Shown piece by piece: positions 23,767-35,756 of a stretch of DNA of 64,000 nucleotides. The stretch is from Gnetum montanum. Its lineage: Eukaryota; Streptophyta; Gnetopsida; Gnetales; Gnetaceae. The stretch is taken from contig MNCI01029297.1 of NCBI GenBank assembly GCA_015680685.1, positions 1,376 through 65,375 of the forward strand, given 5' to 3'. Made by a program: the position numbers and the translations under genes. Numbering within the stretch: the first letter of the stretch is position 1; the number at the start of each line of letters is the position of its first letter. A model generated the notes under the pieces. It was given only the letters and a program-made list of their open reading frames with translations. It was not told the DNA's origin and did not search any database.

Positions 23767-24941
23767 TTGATGTTTAGAGGGCTTTCCTGAAAGACGTCGA
23801 CAAAGAATATGAAATACCAGAGAAGTAAAGGAACCAACAACGTCCGTCAGTAACTACTTAGATGTCGCTCTATCAAACTTGGAAGTGTGAAGGTAGGAGG
23901 AGGAGAATAGGAGGGATCTTAAAGAAGTGAGAGGAGGGAGGTTCGGGGAAGACTCAAGCATGTGAACATGAAACTTTCGTGAACAAGTTATTAGGCATCC
24001 TTTCATGGGTGTATTTTCGAGAGGTTACACTGCCATACTGCATATGAAGGGCTTGCACGAACGAGTTCTGTTACACCTGTATGTCCTAGATGAGTTGTTT
24101 TACATCCATTTTTCCTAGCTTTGCCCATTTTTTGAGTGCAAATTACATTCTATGAGGCGAGTTGCATTATGCTAGTTCATGGACATGATGATGTGAAAGA
24201 ATTGATTATATGTTCACACTCTATACAAACAAAGAAGAGGGTAAACGCGATCGTAAGGATAAGGGAAGGAGAAAGTGAAGTAAGGTATCTGATGGAGGGA
24301 GAGGTAGGGTTTGCACTCCCAAGTAGTTAGGCTAGTCTAAGTAGCCACTTCAGAACATAGTGACACCTCACCTCCTAGTGAATGCATTCTCGATCAATGC
24401 CATTGTAGCAAGTAACCTACAAAACATAATAGAGAACAGAGAGCAAAATAAATCTTAATAATCGCTAGGGAGTTTGTTGAAATAAGCACTGTCTGAAGTG
24501 AAAAGGAGAGCATAGGCCATGAAAAAGGGACCATAACTAGGAGCAAGGATCCCTATGTTGATGTTGTGGTTCATGAAGTCATCGTCGATAGCCAGATTCA
24601 TCTTGCTCAATCAATTGGGCAAAGAACCAGTTAGATGAATCTGCTAAGCCAGAGTCTGGTGGCGACGACGGGTGGAGGCTACCGAAACTATGGATGACCA
24701 TAGTTTCTTTGGGGCCCTAAGTGACGAAGTTGATCCCAGAAGGTGCAACTATAGAGTGGCTATTATAGCAACAACTCTGATGGATCAGTAGTATGCCTTT
24801 TGACATATCCGAGGAATCAGTTGGATGCTAGTGGGATAGCGGTGTTGCGTTTGTTCCAACATCTTACTCGTTCCATCTAGTATGGATGCAGTGCAAGAGT
24901 GATCACAGTTGCTTGCTTTATGGATTGTCTGTTGATGGATT
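23767..24941. other. TE5 3' non-coding region
   Basis: It aligns in patches with 47,338-48,505 of TE7 (ACCAACAAC.TCCGTC.GT, CTCCCAAGTAG.TAGGCTA, GAACCAGTTAGATGAATCTG). No conserved reading frame is visible. Confidence 0.6.
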
Positions 24942-25299
24942 CTAGTTTTGAGTCCTGGTTGACCATTGTTACTAGTTTTAAGTCTCAGCAGACTGTGGTC
25001 TTGGTTTGATGTCTAGGTAGGCTGAAACTTGCTAGTTTTACATCATAGCGGCTGATGGAAGATCTAGTTTATGGTCCCAGCAGACCATGCTGTGGGTGTC
25101 AGTTTTATGTCATGATCCAAGGATAAGTCTATGATGGTTTAGCATCTTAGTAGATGTATGCTTACCTTGCCAGTTTCACATCATGGAGAATGGTCGAAAA
25201 CTTTGCCAATTTAGCGTCTTGGCAGACATGTGCAAGAAATGCCAATTTTACATCATAGCAGATGTGTACAACATTTCCAATTTTACATCGTAGTGGACG
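24942..25299 (-). repeat. TE5 hairpin-motif array after integrase
   Basis: About a dozen copies of the ~23-bp motif. Examples are CTAGTTTTGAGTCCTGGTTG (24,942), the copy with GGTCCCAGCAGACC (stem GGTC/GACC) at about 25,066-25,086, and the last copy ending CGTAGTGGACG at 25,299. It lies directly downstream of the integrase stop codon in element sense, as in TE7 (48,511-49,029). Confidence 0.85.
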
Positions 25300-25343
25300 T
25301 TTGTTACCTTGCGTTTGAGCCAAGTCGATGTTTAGATGTAGTA

Positions 25344-27514
25344 CTACTTTAGATACATATGATTCACTGGATTTAGGTGTTTGTTGCCATTGATGTCTGC
25401 TAGCCTGAATGCTTTGTTGCCGTATGCGTTGATAACCAAGAAAGGGCCTTCCCAACTTGCAAAGAATTTTCCCGCTAGTTCATGAATGGCTTTGAGAACC
25501 AAGTCTCCTTTCTTGATCAGTTGTTGATGCAAATTATGATGATGTTTCAGTTTCTGCCTGTCTTGATACCTTTCGATGGTGTCAAGCATTTGGATGTGTT
25601 TCTCCTCTATTGAGTCTAAATCCACGATCTTGCACTTGTTGTGTTGAGTCTCATTTATAACCATGGAGAGGACCATCCACAATGAGGGGATTTGTAGTTC
25701 CAGGGAAAACACTGGTTCAGATCCATAGACTAGGCTGTAGGGTGTCCTATCAGTAGTTGTTTTGCATGTCATACGATAGGCCCATAGCACATAGAGGACT
25801 TTTTCATGCCATCTTTTTTTGTTGCTGCTGAGCATCTTCTTGAGTAGATTGATAACCACCTTATTTGTTGCTTTTGCTTGACCATTTTCTTGTAGGTAAT
25901 AGGGTGAGGAAAAAGATTTCTTGATACCAAGGTTATCGCAAAAATATTTGGTTTCGGTACTACTAAATTATGGCCCATTGTTAATCACAATAGTTATAGG
26001 AAGCCCAAATCTGGTTACTATATTGTCTAAGATAAAATGACAAACTTGTTGAGATGTAATCTTTCATAGGGGAATAGCCTCGACCCACTTCTTGAAGTAC
26101 TCAGTGGTGGTGATAATGAAGCTATGTCCTATGGAAGACTTCAGTGTGATGGGGCATATGATATCTAGTCCCCATCGTTGGAATGGCCAAGTGATCTATG
26201 TGGTATGTAATTCTATCAGTGACACATGTATTAGATTTTTGTAATGATGGTATGTATTACATGTCTTAACTTTGGTCAAGTACTCTCATTCCATGTATGG
26301 TCAATAATACCCTAAGCATCTAATTTTAGCAGCCATAGCTCGTGGGGCTATATGTCCCCCACATAATCCTTCATGGACTTAGCTAATTATTCGTTGCACT
26401 TGGTCATTGTTAACATAGGTTAACAATACTTCATCAAAAGAGCGTCTACAGAGAGTACTGTCTCCAATGATGACATATTGCTGGGCACACTTGCTGATTG
26501 CATCTTTTTGTGTGGGTGTTAGCTCATGTGGTGTTTCACCATGTAGAAGGTAGGCTTTAATGTTATCATACCATTCTGACATTTCACTCATGCTTAGAGA
26601 AGAAATTTGTGCCACTTGAATGATAGGCTCTGTACATTGCATCATTAAAGTAGGCCAAGTGGCAAACAAATGTGGTGGCACGTTTAAGGCTAGTTTGGCT
26701 AGTGCATCGGCTACCATGTTTTCATTACACGACACATGTTGGGCATCAGTTGTCATGAATTTTTTTAGGAGATCTTTAGCCATATTGTAATAGAGCTATA
26801 GATGCACAACTTTGTAGGCATAGACCCTTGTGATTTCATTGATGACAAGCATCGAATTGCCTCAGATTTCCAGTTGTTGAATGTTGAGTTCCTTGGCTAT
26901 CAAAAATCCCCTAAGGAGCCCCTCGTACTCTACCATATTGTTCATACAAGGGAAAGCAAGGCGGTAAGCCAATGGATACACATCCTAAGGGGAGAGCGTA
27001 ATGATAGTGGCAGCACTACCATATCTAGTAGTCGAGGCTCCATCAAAGTATAACATCGCTTTGAGGCCTGTTGATATAGGGCTTAAACTACATATCTGTT
27101 CATTAGGAAACTTAGGCTCTATTGCAGCTTGATCGTTAACCGGAGATGTTGCAAGTTGGTCAGCTATCGCTTGGCCTTTTGTGGAAGATTGGCTAACGTA
27201 GTGCAAGTGAAACTCTACTGTGATGGCTTTCCAATGGGCTATCCTACTTCTTTAGTACAAATTGTTTATGATGGCTTGCAGAATGTTGTTTTTACAGATT
27301 ACGTTGACCTAGCTATGGAAAAGATAGTGCCTACATTTCTTGAGTGCAAACACCAATGCTAAATAGTTATGATCTACTTCATTGTACCGTGTTTCATATG
27401 AAAATAGAGCATTACTTAGGTAGTAGATAGGAACTTCTGATCCATCCTCCCTTCTTTGGCACAACAACATAGCTATGGACACCTCTAAGCTTGCCAGGTA
27501 TATGTACAAAGGCT
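25344..27514 (-). pseudogene. pol: TE5 pol part 2: RNase H and integrase
   Basis: Read from 27,514 down. The first RNase H has GSEVPIYYLSNALFSYE and ALKKCRHYLFHS. The tether contains KGQAIADQLATSP. The second RNase H-like domain has an intact YFDGAS (about 27,055) and a late NMVADALAKLAL. The integrase zinc-binding region lies near 26,380-26,330 and its core near 26,180-25,800. Its C-terminal half (25,859-25,344) has INLLKKML, HEKVLYVLWAYRMT, TPYSLVYGSEPVFSLELQ and GPFLVINAYGNKAFRLADINGN. Several nonsense codons, e.g. near the GPxF strand, break it, but RNase H and the last integrase part stay in one frame. No chromodomain follows. TE6 separates it from the RT part at AGGCT. Confidence 0.87.
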
Positions 27515-28799
27515 TGTAGCGATAGAAAATGTCGATGGCTGGAAACACCGAGAAGTTTTCAGGTGCACAACCTAACCCCAAATCCACGTGAGGGTAGTGC
27601 TAGAGAAAATAGATTCAGCGTGCCCTAAACAATCTGGTTGATCAGATAGGAACTTAATCAGTGTACAATAACCCTTTTGCAAATAATAAAAAAATGCAAT
27701 GTGCATAGCAGTAGGAACGTGGTAAAGTGCATAACAAGGTAGTGAACATGATTTAATGCTTAACAATGCCAGATAAATGCTATGATCATCCAAAAAGAGA
27801 GTTTGAATAGAAAGATATACTGCCCTAAAAAAGGGTACAGGTATACAAAGTGTACAATAGGCATAGTAGGAGTAGAATCATAGCCTCGGTGGTGTTGGGC
27901 TGTAAAATCGTGTGCTCGCTATGATAAACTATGCCTCCTGGGTCAGTGGTCGTAGTATACCTTATAATGCACCTCTCTATTGGTGTGGTATGTTGTGCTC
28001 TGGGTCTCATTCACCCATGAAGCTAAGTGTCAAAAATGCTAAAAATCCAAAATGCTTTTGCTCCTAAAGAAAAATATCTTTGTCCCCCTTTTCTTCCTTC
28101 CCCCTCCTTCCTGAAAAAGAGGGTGCAAAGGTATTTATAGGGCTAAGGTTAGCCCAAAATGCAGATTTGGTATCATGTGGCAATATGGTAGGTAACAATG
28201 TGTAACAACGCGAAATAGCGCGTAACAACAAGTACTATCATGTAACAATATTTAACATCATGTAACAGTGCTTAACATCATGTAACAACACGTAACAGCA
28301 TAACGTAAGTGTAGTAGCACATAACATCATGTACCAATTTATAATAGCGTAGTGTAGCAGGGTGTTATTCTACACTATGCAGTGTAACAGTATGTAACTA
28401 CATGTAATAGCATGTAACAGCGTAGCGTAACGAGTTACGCTACACTATGCAGCATAACTGCATGTAACAACGCGTAACAGGGTGTTACGCTACGCTATGC
28501 AGCGTAATAGCACATAACATCATGTAATAGCACGTAACAGCATAGCATAATTGTGCATAACAACATGTAATAGGGTGTTACGCTACACTATGTAGCATAA
28601 CAGGGCTTAACATCATGTAACAGTGCATAATAGCATAGCATAATAGGGTGTTACACTACGCTATGTAGCGTAACTGCGCATAACATCATGTAACAGCACG
28701 TAACAGCGTATCATTCCAAGGTGTTAAAAGTATCATAGTTCTGACACTTCGAAAAATCTGCAGTCGAGATACTGAGACCTGAAATTTTGTGGTATTCCA
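27515..28799 (-). repeat. TE6 left LTR (3' LTR), type Z
   Basis: It begins TGTAGCGATAGAAAATGTCG and ends GTGGTATTCCA. A TATA box on minus is at 28,132-28,139. From about 28,190 to 28,720 the U3 is built almost entirely of words such as CATCATGTAACAGCACGTAA and TGTTACGCTACGCTATGCAG, with inverted arms GTTACGCT...AGCGTAAT at 28,484-28,508. Confidence 0.9.
28132..28139 (-). promoter_or_regulatory. TATA box of TE6 left LTR
   Basis: Minus strand CCCTATAAATACC, copied in the right LTR at 35,169-35,176. Confidence 0.65.
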
Positions 28800-28813
28800 A
28801 TGGTCCCTTTTTG
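28800..28813 (-). promoter_or_regulatory. TE6 polypurine tract
   Basis: The minus strand reads CAAAAAGGGACCAT and abuts the LTR. Confidence 0.8.
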
Positions 28814-29888
28814 TTGACATCTAGAGGAGTGGCTCGAAAGACGTTGACAAAGAATTACAAAACACCACAGCAGACATATGACCAACGTCATTTGTCAGTA
28901 CAAGATTGGATGTCATTTTACCATGCTCAAGAGTGTTATGGGAATAAGGTTATGCTAAGGGACAAAGGATATAGGCAATGCTAGGGAGATGAAATTTAAA
29001 TGGCAGAGATGAAATGCAAACAGTGGATCATGATGAAAGATGCAAATTCAGGATGCCTGATGGTGACCATGGCATAAAGTAGCTTGCCCTTAAAATGTTG
29101 ACCTCTTGTTGAAGTATTTATAAGAGCGTTAAAGTTCATCCAATTGTGAGGCTGCAACATTTTTTTTAAAGAGAGGTGAACCTTCTTTGAGTTCAGTTTA
29201 CTATTGAATGTTAGCTACAAGTTGGCCATCGAGAAGATGGGCTTTGTTTCCTAGATATGCTTGATGTTACATCCACTTAGGCTTTGACTATGCAATAGAG
29301 GTACCTCATAGGATGAATTATGCTACATCAACCATGGGTTATATAGTTGATGTGAAGGGAATGCCAAGTGTGTCACTGTGCGTATGCATCAGAGGAATGT
29401 GAAATCATGAATATGGAGAATATGAGAGGATATTGGGATGAAGAAATGGATGTGCATAGGCAGTAATAGGGATGAGGGAGATGTGCACTCTTAAGTGGCT
29501 CAACTAGTCTAGTTATGTACATCAAAGCAACGTGATAACTTGCTGCTGTGATAAAATTCACCTTTACACGACCGTCTCCAAGGCTTCATCCTGCAAACAC
29601 AACTCAGAGAGAACAAGAAAACCAAAAAACATGAAATGGAAATGCAAACGCTAGATGTGGAGATGTTGCAAGTGTCAAAACTATGAAGACGCTGCAAATG
29701 TGTAAAATGTTATGCCAGCTACAAGTGCTCAGAAAGCTAATGAAAGTGACAAGGCGATGATGCTGCAAGTGTTTTAAATGTCGCACTAATGACAAGTGCT
29801 CCAAAAGAATCACCAGGATGATGGGAGGTGATGATGCTATGAGTGCTTCTAGGACAATGGTAAGTGTTTGGATTAGATCAGCCACATG
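28814..29888. other. TE6 3' non-coding region
   Basis: Homologous in patches to TE1 3,798-4,904 (CATCCTGCAAACACAACTC; CTCAACTAGTCTAGTTATG region). Small frames are not conserved between the two copies. Confidence 0.6.
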
Positions 29889-30308
29889 CCAGTTTAAAGT
29901 CCTAGTAGACTGTGAACCTAGTTTAAGGTCCTAACAGACTGTGATGTGCTAGTTTATAGTCCTAGCAGACTGTTGGATGCTAGTTTAATGTTGTAGCAGA
30001 TAGTGGATGTTGTGCCAGTTTAACATCATGACCCAAGGATGAGCTGTGACAGTTTATAGTCATAGCGGACTGTCTGTGCCAGTTTATAGTCATAGTGGAC
30101 TGGTGCTTACCTTGCTTATGTAAGGTGTGATTTTTCATGCGTAGTCATGCTATGTGTCTACAAAATCCTATAAAAATCAACTAAAAAAAATATCAAGAAA
30201 CATCTACTGTAAACAAAGTTAAAATGTATGAATGAAAGGAAAGAAATGCAAAAAGTGATAGTTTAAGGCCCTTCCAGGCTGTAAGCTAGTTTAAGGTCGT
30301 TTCGGGCC
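29889..30308 (-). repeat. TE6 hairpin-motif arrays (GTC-type, then GGCC-type)
   Basis: Seven GTC-type copies at 29,889-30,101, e.g. AGTCATAGCGGACT (stem AGTC/GACT, 6-nt loop) and AGTCCTAGCAGACT. After a 157-bp gap come two GGCC-type copies at 30,259-30,281 and 30,286-30,308. The gag-protease stop (frame ends CGPKRP) lies in the last one. The arrangement equals that of TE1. Confidence 0.88.
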
Positions 30309-33300
30309 ACATGTTTTTGTAGTTTTATGTTTTATAATTTTTATGTTTTCAGATGTGATGTGTAAGCTAAATGGATGGATGCATAATAAAGTAAAACAAA
30401 TATGTGAACAAAATGAAATGTCTGATCTAAGTATGCAACATGTAAATGTGTAGGCTAGTGCGATGTAACTAAAAATCAAAAATTCATGGGAAGTTGAGGC
30501 AAAGGGTAGGAAAGCATTTAACAAATTTTTGTCCAAGGGAAGGTCTTGGTCATGTAGTTTCTTTCTAACTAAGCATGGATTAGGGAGCATGCAAGGCTTA
30601 GGATTCTCTGGGAGGCTGTTGGATTCAACCACTTGTTCAGGTATGTTAGCCTTAGGCATTGCACTAGTTGTTATAAATGTACCAACAAGAAACTCTTCTT
30701 CTAAAACTTGTGCCATATTTATGTCATGGATAGCTAAAGAGGAGGCGTTATCACCATGGATGATAACTTGACCACCTTCATATGGAAGATGGATTTCTTT
30801 GTGGATGGGAGAGGAGATGGCCCTTAGTTGGACTAGCCAAGGCCTACCTAGAATCATGTTGAAACTTGGCATCTCCTCTATGATAGTGAAATCTACACTA
30901 GTGCAAAATTGTTCTTCCATCACAAAGGCTAATTTGATTGTACCCGTGACTCTAACACGTGATCCATTGAAGGATTTTAGACACGTGGTTTTGATTGGCC
31001 TGATTTCATCTACCAAGCCTAGCTTGTCAATGACGGAGTACAAGACTACGTTTGTTGTTGCACCATCATCAACATGTACCCTACGGATGGTACATTATCC
31101 AACACGAATGCTAATGGATAGTGGAGCTGTAGTAACCTGCCCTTGTTCAAGGTTGACTTTGACTGTATTATTGTGGAACACTAAAGATGTTGCATTTGAT
31201 TCCTATGGTGCAGGGGGCAACATTATTGCATGGATTAATGCCTCATTTTCAGGGATGTCCTCCATAATAGGAATGGAGGCCAAGACCTAGGCCAATGCTT
31301 GGTAGTGAGAAAATGAGGTCATGACCATGTCATACAAACTCAATGTTGTGTTCTTTTGCTTGAGCGTTTGTTTTACCTGGGTTAGTGTAGCTACAAAATC
31401 CTTGTCATTAGCCATTGTATTGGCTTTGACTTCGTTCATGTGGCTTGAGAGATAGATATTTCGAGAGGGGGACTTGGGCTTGGTTTGCTTGGCCTTCTTG
31501 GGGATAGGGATCCCAGTGTTTGGTTGTTGCTTATTAGTTGTGGATTTTTCTTCAACTGTGGTGGTTGTGAGGTGCTCATTTGTCTTCTTGCATTGCCATT
31601 TGGTAGGTCTACCTAGGTTGCTAGTGGGGTCAACCCTTGAAGGAGGATGGATTGAGATGTTGCCTACTATTGGATTTTAGGTAGGTGAGGGGCCATCACG
31701 TTGTGGCACTCTTATGACAAATGGTGACTTAGGTGGAGTTGTTGTATGATTAGCTTATTGTGGTACTTTGATAACAAAAGGTTTCTTAGTAGTTGTTGTT
31801 GCATCATGCCAGTTTAACATCTTAGCGGACTATTTCTGTGGAACTTTGACCACAAAGGATGTTGTGGGTGCTCAAGCTGGCACTTTGATAACAAAGGGAG
31901 GCCTCTTGCTTGTGGAGGCCAAGGGAATCCTTTCCTTCCTGGGAGGCACATGGATCACAAAAGGTTATTGCACAAGTTTGGGCTTGCCATGCTAATGGAA
32001 TTAATAACATAGGGGGCATCATCTATGTTGGATTGACTCACCATGTTGATCACTAATTGGCCATGTTCTATCATTCTCTGCAGGTCATCCTGCAAAGCAC
32101 GACAATTGTCTGTACTATGACTAGCCAATTGATGGTAATGACAGTATTGGTCCATCTTGAAGTGTTGTGGGATTGGGGGCTCATTTGGCACTGCTAAAGT
32201 AGGGTTCCTTAGTAGTTAGCAGTACCTATCATGTTTGTGGCGAGAAATTTCTGATACATGTTTGTGCTGGATCTGCCCATCTTTCAAGAGTTGCTCTAGT
32301 AGTTCAGAGGGTTGCATCGGTAGTGGTGTATACTTTGAGTGGTCCTTGCACTGAAAGTTAGGTCTTGGGGTAGCCCCTGTCAATGTATGTGAGTTGGTGC
32401 CAGAATTACTAGTTCTATTAGTTGGGGCTTTGGGCTGCGTAGCTATTGGGCCCTAGTTGGTTGTTTTTGTGCTTATGGCTACATGCTTGCAATCATGTTG
32501 GTTTCTATATGCCACATAGGCTAGATCATTGCTAGCTTGTGCTACGTCCTCTATGTTTTTTGCTAGGGCAAAGGCTTGGCTAAGAGACTTTGGGGCTAAA
32601 TAATACAGTTTTGACTTAATGAAGTCATTTACTGCACCTTTAAAGATGGCTAGTAGATGCGCTTTTGCCAGGGGCTCATGGATTTCACTCAATGTAGCAT
32701 TCCAACGTTGGAGGAATTTTGGCATGGGCTCTAGAGGCCCCTGTTTAACCTGCATCAGTTGTTCAAGGATTGCTCTAGGCTTTAGGTTGTACCTGAAACA
32801 TGTCACAAACTTGGTTATGAGATCTTCTAAAGAGGAGATTGAGGCCTTGGGTAGTGCACGATACCAGTCCAGGGCCTTGCCAGTGAGTGACATGGGAAAT
32901 ACACGCATGATGGTGTGTGGCCAAGCTTGAAGGAGTAGGCATTTAGATCGAAATGTGACCAAGTGTGTATTGGGGTCCCCTTCGCTGTTGTACTTGGTAA
33001 ATTGAGGTAGTTGGGCCCTAGTTGGGAGAGCTAGAGGTGGTACCGCAGGACTTATGGGATCATCTTGGTAAAAGTCCACCACCTTAATGGTATTAGAGGA
33101 GGCAACCTTAAGTTGGTTGATCTCTTCTGTCAAGCTTTGTATCAGTTGGAATGCCTAATCCAAGCTTGGGGATGTGCTAGCTGGTTGCATTGGCTGGGCT
33201 TGGGTTAGTTGTGGGGTTTTCCAGTTTAACGTCGTAGTGGATGGGTGTTGCCAGTTTAACGTCATAGCAAATGATTGCTGATGTAATGGCTGAGCGATGG

Positions 33301-33904
33301 ATGTAGTGATTTGAGTGGGCCACACATGGGTGGGTTGGACGGACACCGCGGACACTAATGAGATAGGCAGGCTATAGGATGCTTGAGTTTTTTGAGGCTG
33401 GGAGGTGGCCCCTACATGAGCATAGCATTGGGTGAATGAATTAGTTGGTTGTGAAGAAGGCTAAATTTGCATGGTCACTATCTTGGAGGGGATGGATGGA
33501 CCAAACCAAGGAGAGGCTGTAGTAGGGAGTGGTTGTTGGAAGATGCTATGGAGGTGGCTCTCATGTTCAGAGTGGGCCTCAAACTCATCTTCCTCATTCT
33601 GTGAGGCTTCCTCGTGGGTTGTCCCTGCATCATGCCTGTTTGCACAGATGAGTTGGAGCAACAACTAGTGATAGGGCTCCGTGAGTGGGATTATGTTAAA
33701 CAAAGAGGGGTTATACTCCCGTCCATTTTTCTAGACTCATTCGTAATCCTATTTTGCCTCTAAATTGAGGTAATCCACTAGTAGTCCTACTTGGATTTTG
33801 GCACAAATGAAATTGTATTGTTCGTGGCTTAACACGGCATTCTTTAGCTAGATCGTGTTATCGAATGTGTTAGACACCAACGTGAATGGTTGACTTAGAT
33901 TCAT
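30291..33904 (-). pseudogene. gag: TE6 gag-protease polyprotein, degenerate
   Basis: The ATG at 33,902-33,904 (MNLSQPF) is followed by EQYNFICAKIQVG, matching the TE1 and TE7 N-termini. The gag core at 33,133-32,453 is nearly open: VDFYQDDPISPAVPPLALP, MSLTGKALDWYRALPK, QRWNATLSEI, FIKSKLYYLAPKSLSQAF. A nucleocapsid-like region follows with YCHYHQLASHSTDNCRALQDD at about 32,150. A linker with FVIKVP repeats lies at 31,995-31,690. The protease is near 31,080-30,850 with HVDDGATTNV and MILGRPWL. A C-terminal tail to 30,291 remains open and ends CGPKRP. Gag N-terminus and core share one frame; the protease lies in another, so at least one frameshift occurred between about 32,000 and 31,080. Motif copies at 33,221, 33,251 and 31,809 lie inside the coding part. 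Confidence 0.87.
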
Positions 33905-33949
33905 ATTCACATATCAGGTTGTGAGAGTTACTGTTTGTAGAAAATGGCT

Positions 33950-34490
33950 AACTCTGAAAATAGCAGAAAATGGAAGAAAAATAACTAAATTTGAAAATAG
34001 TTGAAAATGGAAAAAAATGGCTAACTTTGAAAATAGTAGAAAATAGCTAAATCTTCCGATAGCAGAAAAATAATAAAAAAATGATTAAATCTGTTGGTAG
34101 CAGGAAAAATGTTGTTTGCAGAAATGGCTAATTCTAAAAATAGTAGAAAAATGGCTAAATTTGCTAGTAGCAAGAAAAATAGTAGAAAAAATGATTAAAT
34201 CTACCATTAGCAGGAAAAATGTTGTTTGCAAAATGGCTAATTCTGAAAATAGCAAAAAATAGCTAAATCTACCAATAGCAGGAAAAATAGTAGGAAAAAT
34301 GATTAAATCTACTAGTAGCAAGAAAAATGTTGTTTGCAGAAAATGGCTAATTCTGAAAACAACAGAAAATAGCTAAATCTGCCAGTAGCAGGAAAAATAG
34401 CAGGAAAAATGATTAAATCTACTAGTAGCAAGAAAACAACAGACAGTAAGAAAATAGTAGAAAGAAAAATAACTAAATCTGCTGGTAACA
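33950..34490. repeat. TE6 leader minisatellite, ~110-bp units
   Basis: About four to five copies of a unit made of GCAGGAAAAATGTTGTTTGC, AAATGGCTAATTCTGAAAAT, AGCTAAATCTGCCAGTAGCA and AATGATTAAATCTAC. It lies between the primer site and gag start. Minus-strand frames across it are low-complexity F/L/I/S-rich peptides and not genes. I see no match in TE1, TE5 or TE7. Confidence 0.85.
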
Positions 34491-34526
34491 AAAAACTGGC
34501 CAAGTACGAAAATGCAAAAAAAAATA

Positions 34527-34545
34527 GGCCCTCATTCTAGTGCCA
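34527..34545 (-). promoter_or_regulatory. TE6 primer-binding site, tRNA-Asn
   Basis: The minus strand reads TGGCACTAGAATGAGGGCC, complementary to the tRNA-Asn 3' end with transition changes, 5 bp from the LTR. Confidence 0.8.
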
Positions 34546-34550
34546 AAACC

Positions 34551-35756
34551 TATAGCAACAGAAAACATCGATGGCTAGAAACACCGAGAAGTTTTTGGGC
34601 ACATAGCCTAACCCCAAATCCGTTCGAGGGCAGTGCTAGAGAAAATAGATTCAGGGTGCCCTGAACGGTCTGGTCGACCAGACAAGGACTTAATCAGGGT
34701 ACAATAACCCTTTTGCAAATAATAAAAAAAATGCAATGTGCACAGCAGTAGGAACATGGTAAAGTGCATAACAGGGCAGTGAACATGATTTAATGCTTAA
34801 CAATGCTAGATAAATGCTATGATCATCCAAAAAGAGAGTTTGAATAGAAAGATACACTACCCTAAAAAAGGGTACAGGTATACAAAGTGTACAATACGCA
34901 CAGTAGGAGCGGAATCACAGACTCGGTGGTGTTGGGCTGTAAAATCTTGTGCTCACTATGATAAACTATGCCTCCTGGGTCAGTGGTCATAGTATACCCT
35001 ATAATGCACCTCTTTATCAGTGTGGTATGTTGTGCTATGGGTCTCGTTCATCCACAAAGCTAAGTGTCAAAAATGCTGAAAATCCAAAATGCTTTTGCTC
35101 CTAAAGAAAAACGTCTTTGCCTCCCTTTTTTTCCTTCCCCCTCCTTCCCAAAAAAGAGGGTGCAAAGGTATTTATAGGGCTAAGGTTAGCTGAAAATGCA
35201 GATTTGGCATCATGTGGTAGTACGGTAGCTAACAACGTATAACAACGCGTAACATCATGTAACAACGCATAACAGGATAATGTAAGCATAGAAGCATGTA
35301 ACATCATGTAATAGCACGTAATAGCGTAGCGTAGTAGGGTGTTACACTACGCTATGCAACGTAACAACGCGTAACATCATGTAACAGTGTGTAAAAACAT
35401 AGCATAAGAGGGTGTTATGCTACGCTATGCAGCATAACTACGCATAATAGCGCGTAATAGGGTGTTATGCTACACTATGCAACGTAACAGTGTGTAACAT
35501 CATGTAACAGTGTGTAACAATGAATAATAGGATGTTACACTACGCTATGCAACATAACAGCATGTAACATCATATAACAGCACATAACAATGTAGCGTAA
35601 CAGGGTGTTACGCTACGCTATGCAGCGTAACTGCGCATAACATCATGTAATAGTGCGTAACATCGTAGCGTTACAAGGTGTTAAAAGTGTCATTGTTCTA
35701 ACACTTAGAAAAATCTATAGTTGAGATGCTAAGACCTGAAAGTTTGTGGTGTTTAA
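34551..35756 (-). repeat. TE6 right LTR (5' LTR), type Z
   Basis: It begins TATAGCAACAG (TG decayed to TA) and ends GTGTTTAA before the AGGCT duplication. A TATA box on minus is at 35,169-35,176. The palindrome-rich U3 is at 35,215-35,690, including perfect arms GTTACGCT/AGCGTAAC at 35,607-35,631. Confidence 0.9.
35169..35176 (-). promoter_or_regulatory. TATA box of TE6 right LTR (functional promoter position)
   Basis: Minus strand CCCTATAAATACC in the upstream LTR of TE6, just downstream (element sense) of the palindrome array. Confidence 0.65.

Larger units (their letters stand above)
27515..35756 (-). mobile_element. TE6: gag-protease-only element with perfect 5-bp TSD (type Z LTRs)
   Basis: It is 8,242 bp, bounded by AGGCT at 27,510-27,514 and 35,757-35,761. 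Without it, TE5 pol reads through exactly as TE7 does at 51,215-51,225 (ATGGCTGATCCCTTTGCAGC). It has LTRs of 1,285 and 1,206 bp, a polypurine tract (28,800), hairpin arrays (29,889-30,308), gag-protease (30,291-33,904), a leader minisatellite and a tRNA-Asn primer site (34,527-34,545). No RT, RNase H, integrase or antisense gene. It has the same reduced plan as TE1 with a different LTR family. Confidence 0.92.
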
